A stretch of DNA of 5,109 nucleotides from Candidatus Woesearchaeota archaeon (GTDB taxonomy: Archaea; Nanobdellota; Nanobdellia; Woesearchaeales; UBA12501), in NCBI GenBank assembly GCA_016177315.1, contig JACOVN010000118.1:1-5109 (forward strand), in the 5' to 3' direction. Made by a program: the position numbers and the translations under genes. This document shows positions 5,078-5,109 of this stretch, piece after piece (the stretch's first letter is position 1; every line of letters starts with the position of its first letter). The notes under the pieces are model-generated. The model saw only the letters and a list, made by a program, of their open reading frames with translations, was not told the origin of the DNA and did no database searches.

Positions 5078-5089
5078 TTTTATAAATAT
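5078..5089 (-). promoter_or_regulatory. Distal TATA box of gltX
   Basis: The same 12 bases, ATATTTATAAAA, occur 24 bp upstream of the proximal copy. Used alone it would start transcription near 5056, leaving a 16-25 base leader without an SD. Confidence 0.5.
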
Positions 5090-5109
5090 GTCGAGTATAC
5101 TGCCTCTAT

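Overview
The window looks archaeal. It carries an archaeal/eukaryotic-type glutamyl-tRNA synthetase and a 56-residue single histone-fold protein. Upstream of most genes there are BRE/TATA-like boxes (TTTATAAA or TTTATATA), and most starts follow a GGTG-type Shine-Dalgarno element. Short genes, coiled-coil proteins of unknown function and a small Cys-loop membrane protein would fit a DPANN-type lineage, but that placement is inference. I see no mobile element, CRISPR array, tRNA or rRNA.

Layout. Bases 2-433 (+) hold the C-terminal part of a ferredoxin-NADP reductase-like (FNR) oxidoreductase that enters from the left edge and is interrupted by an in-frame TAG at 98-100. A TATA box and SD then start a two-gene plus-strand operon at 509-1742: a 195-residue helical protein with a Pro-rich tail, and, one base later, a 214-residue Lys/Glu-rich coiled-coil protein. 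That operon meets a minus-strand gene (1743-2045) back to back with no spacer. The minus-strand gene encodes a 100-residue protein with two membrane segments flanking a four-cysteine loop.

Upstream of it, also on the minus strand, lies a histone-fold gene shorter than 60 codons (2186-2356). It has its own TATA box, a possible hairpin leader and a GNRA-loop terminator. The right half is a minus-strand unit: gltX (3337-5040), preceded by two tandem TATA boxes, followed by an Ala-rich helical protein of unknown function (2546-3259 or 2546-3340) that ends in a hairpin/T-tract terminator.

The genes do not form one obvious pathway. gltX (translation) and the histone-fold protein (chromatin or DNA binding) are housekeeping. 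The two-gene coiled-coil operon and the Cys-loop membrane protein are the parts without a recognised function. There is no gene-free stretch above 300 bases; the largest gap (2357-2545) holds promoter and terminator elements.
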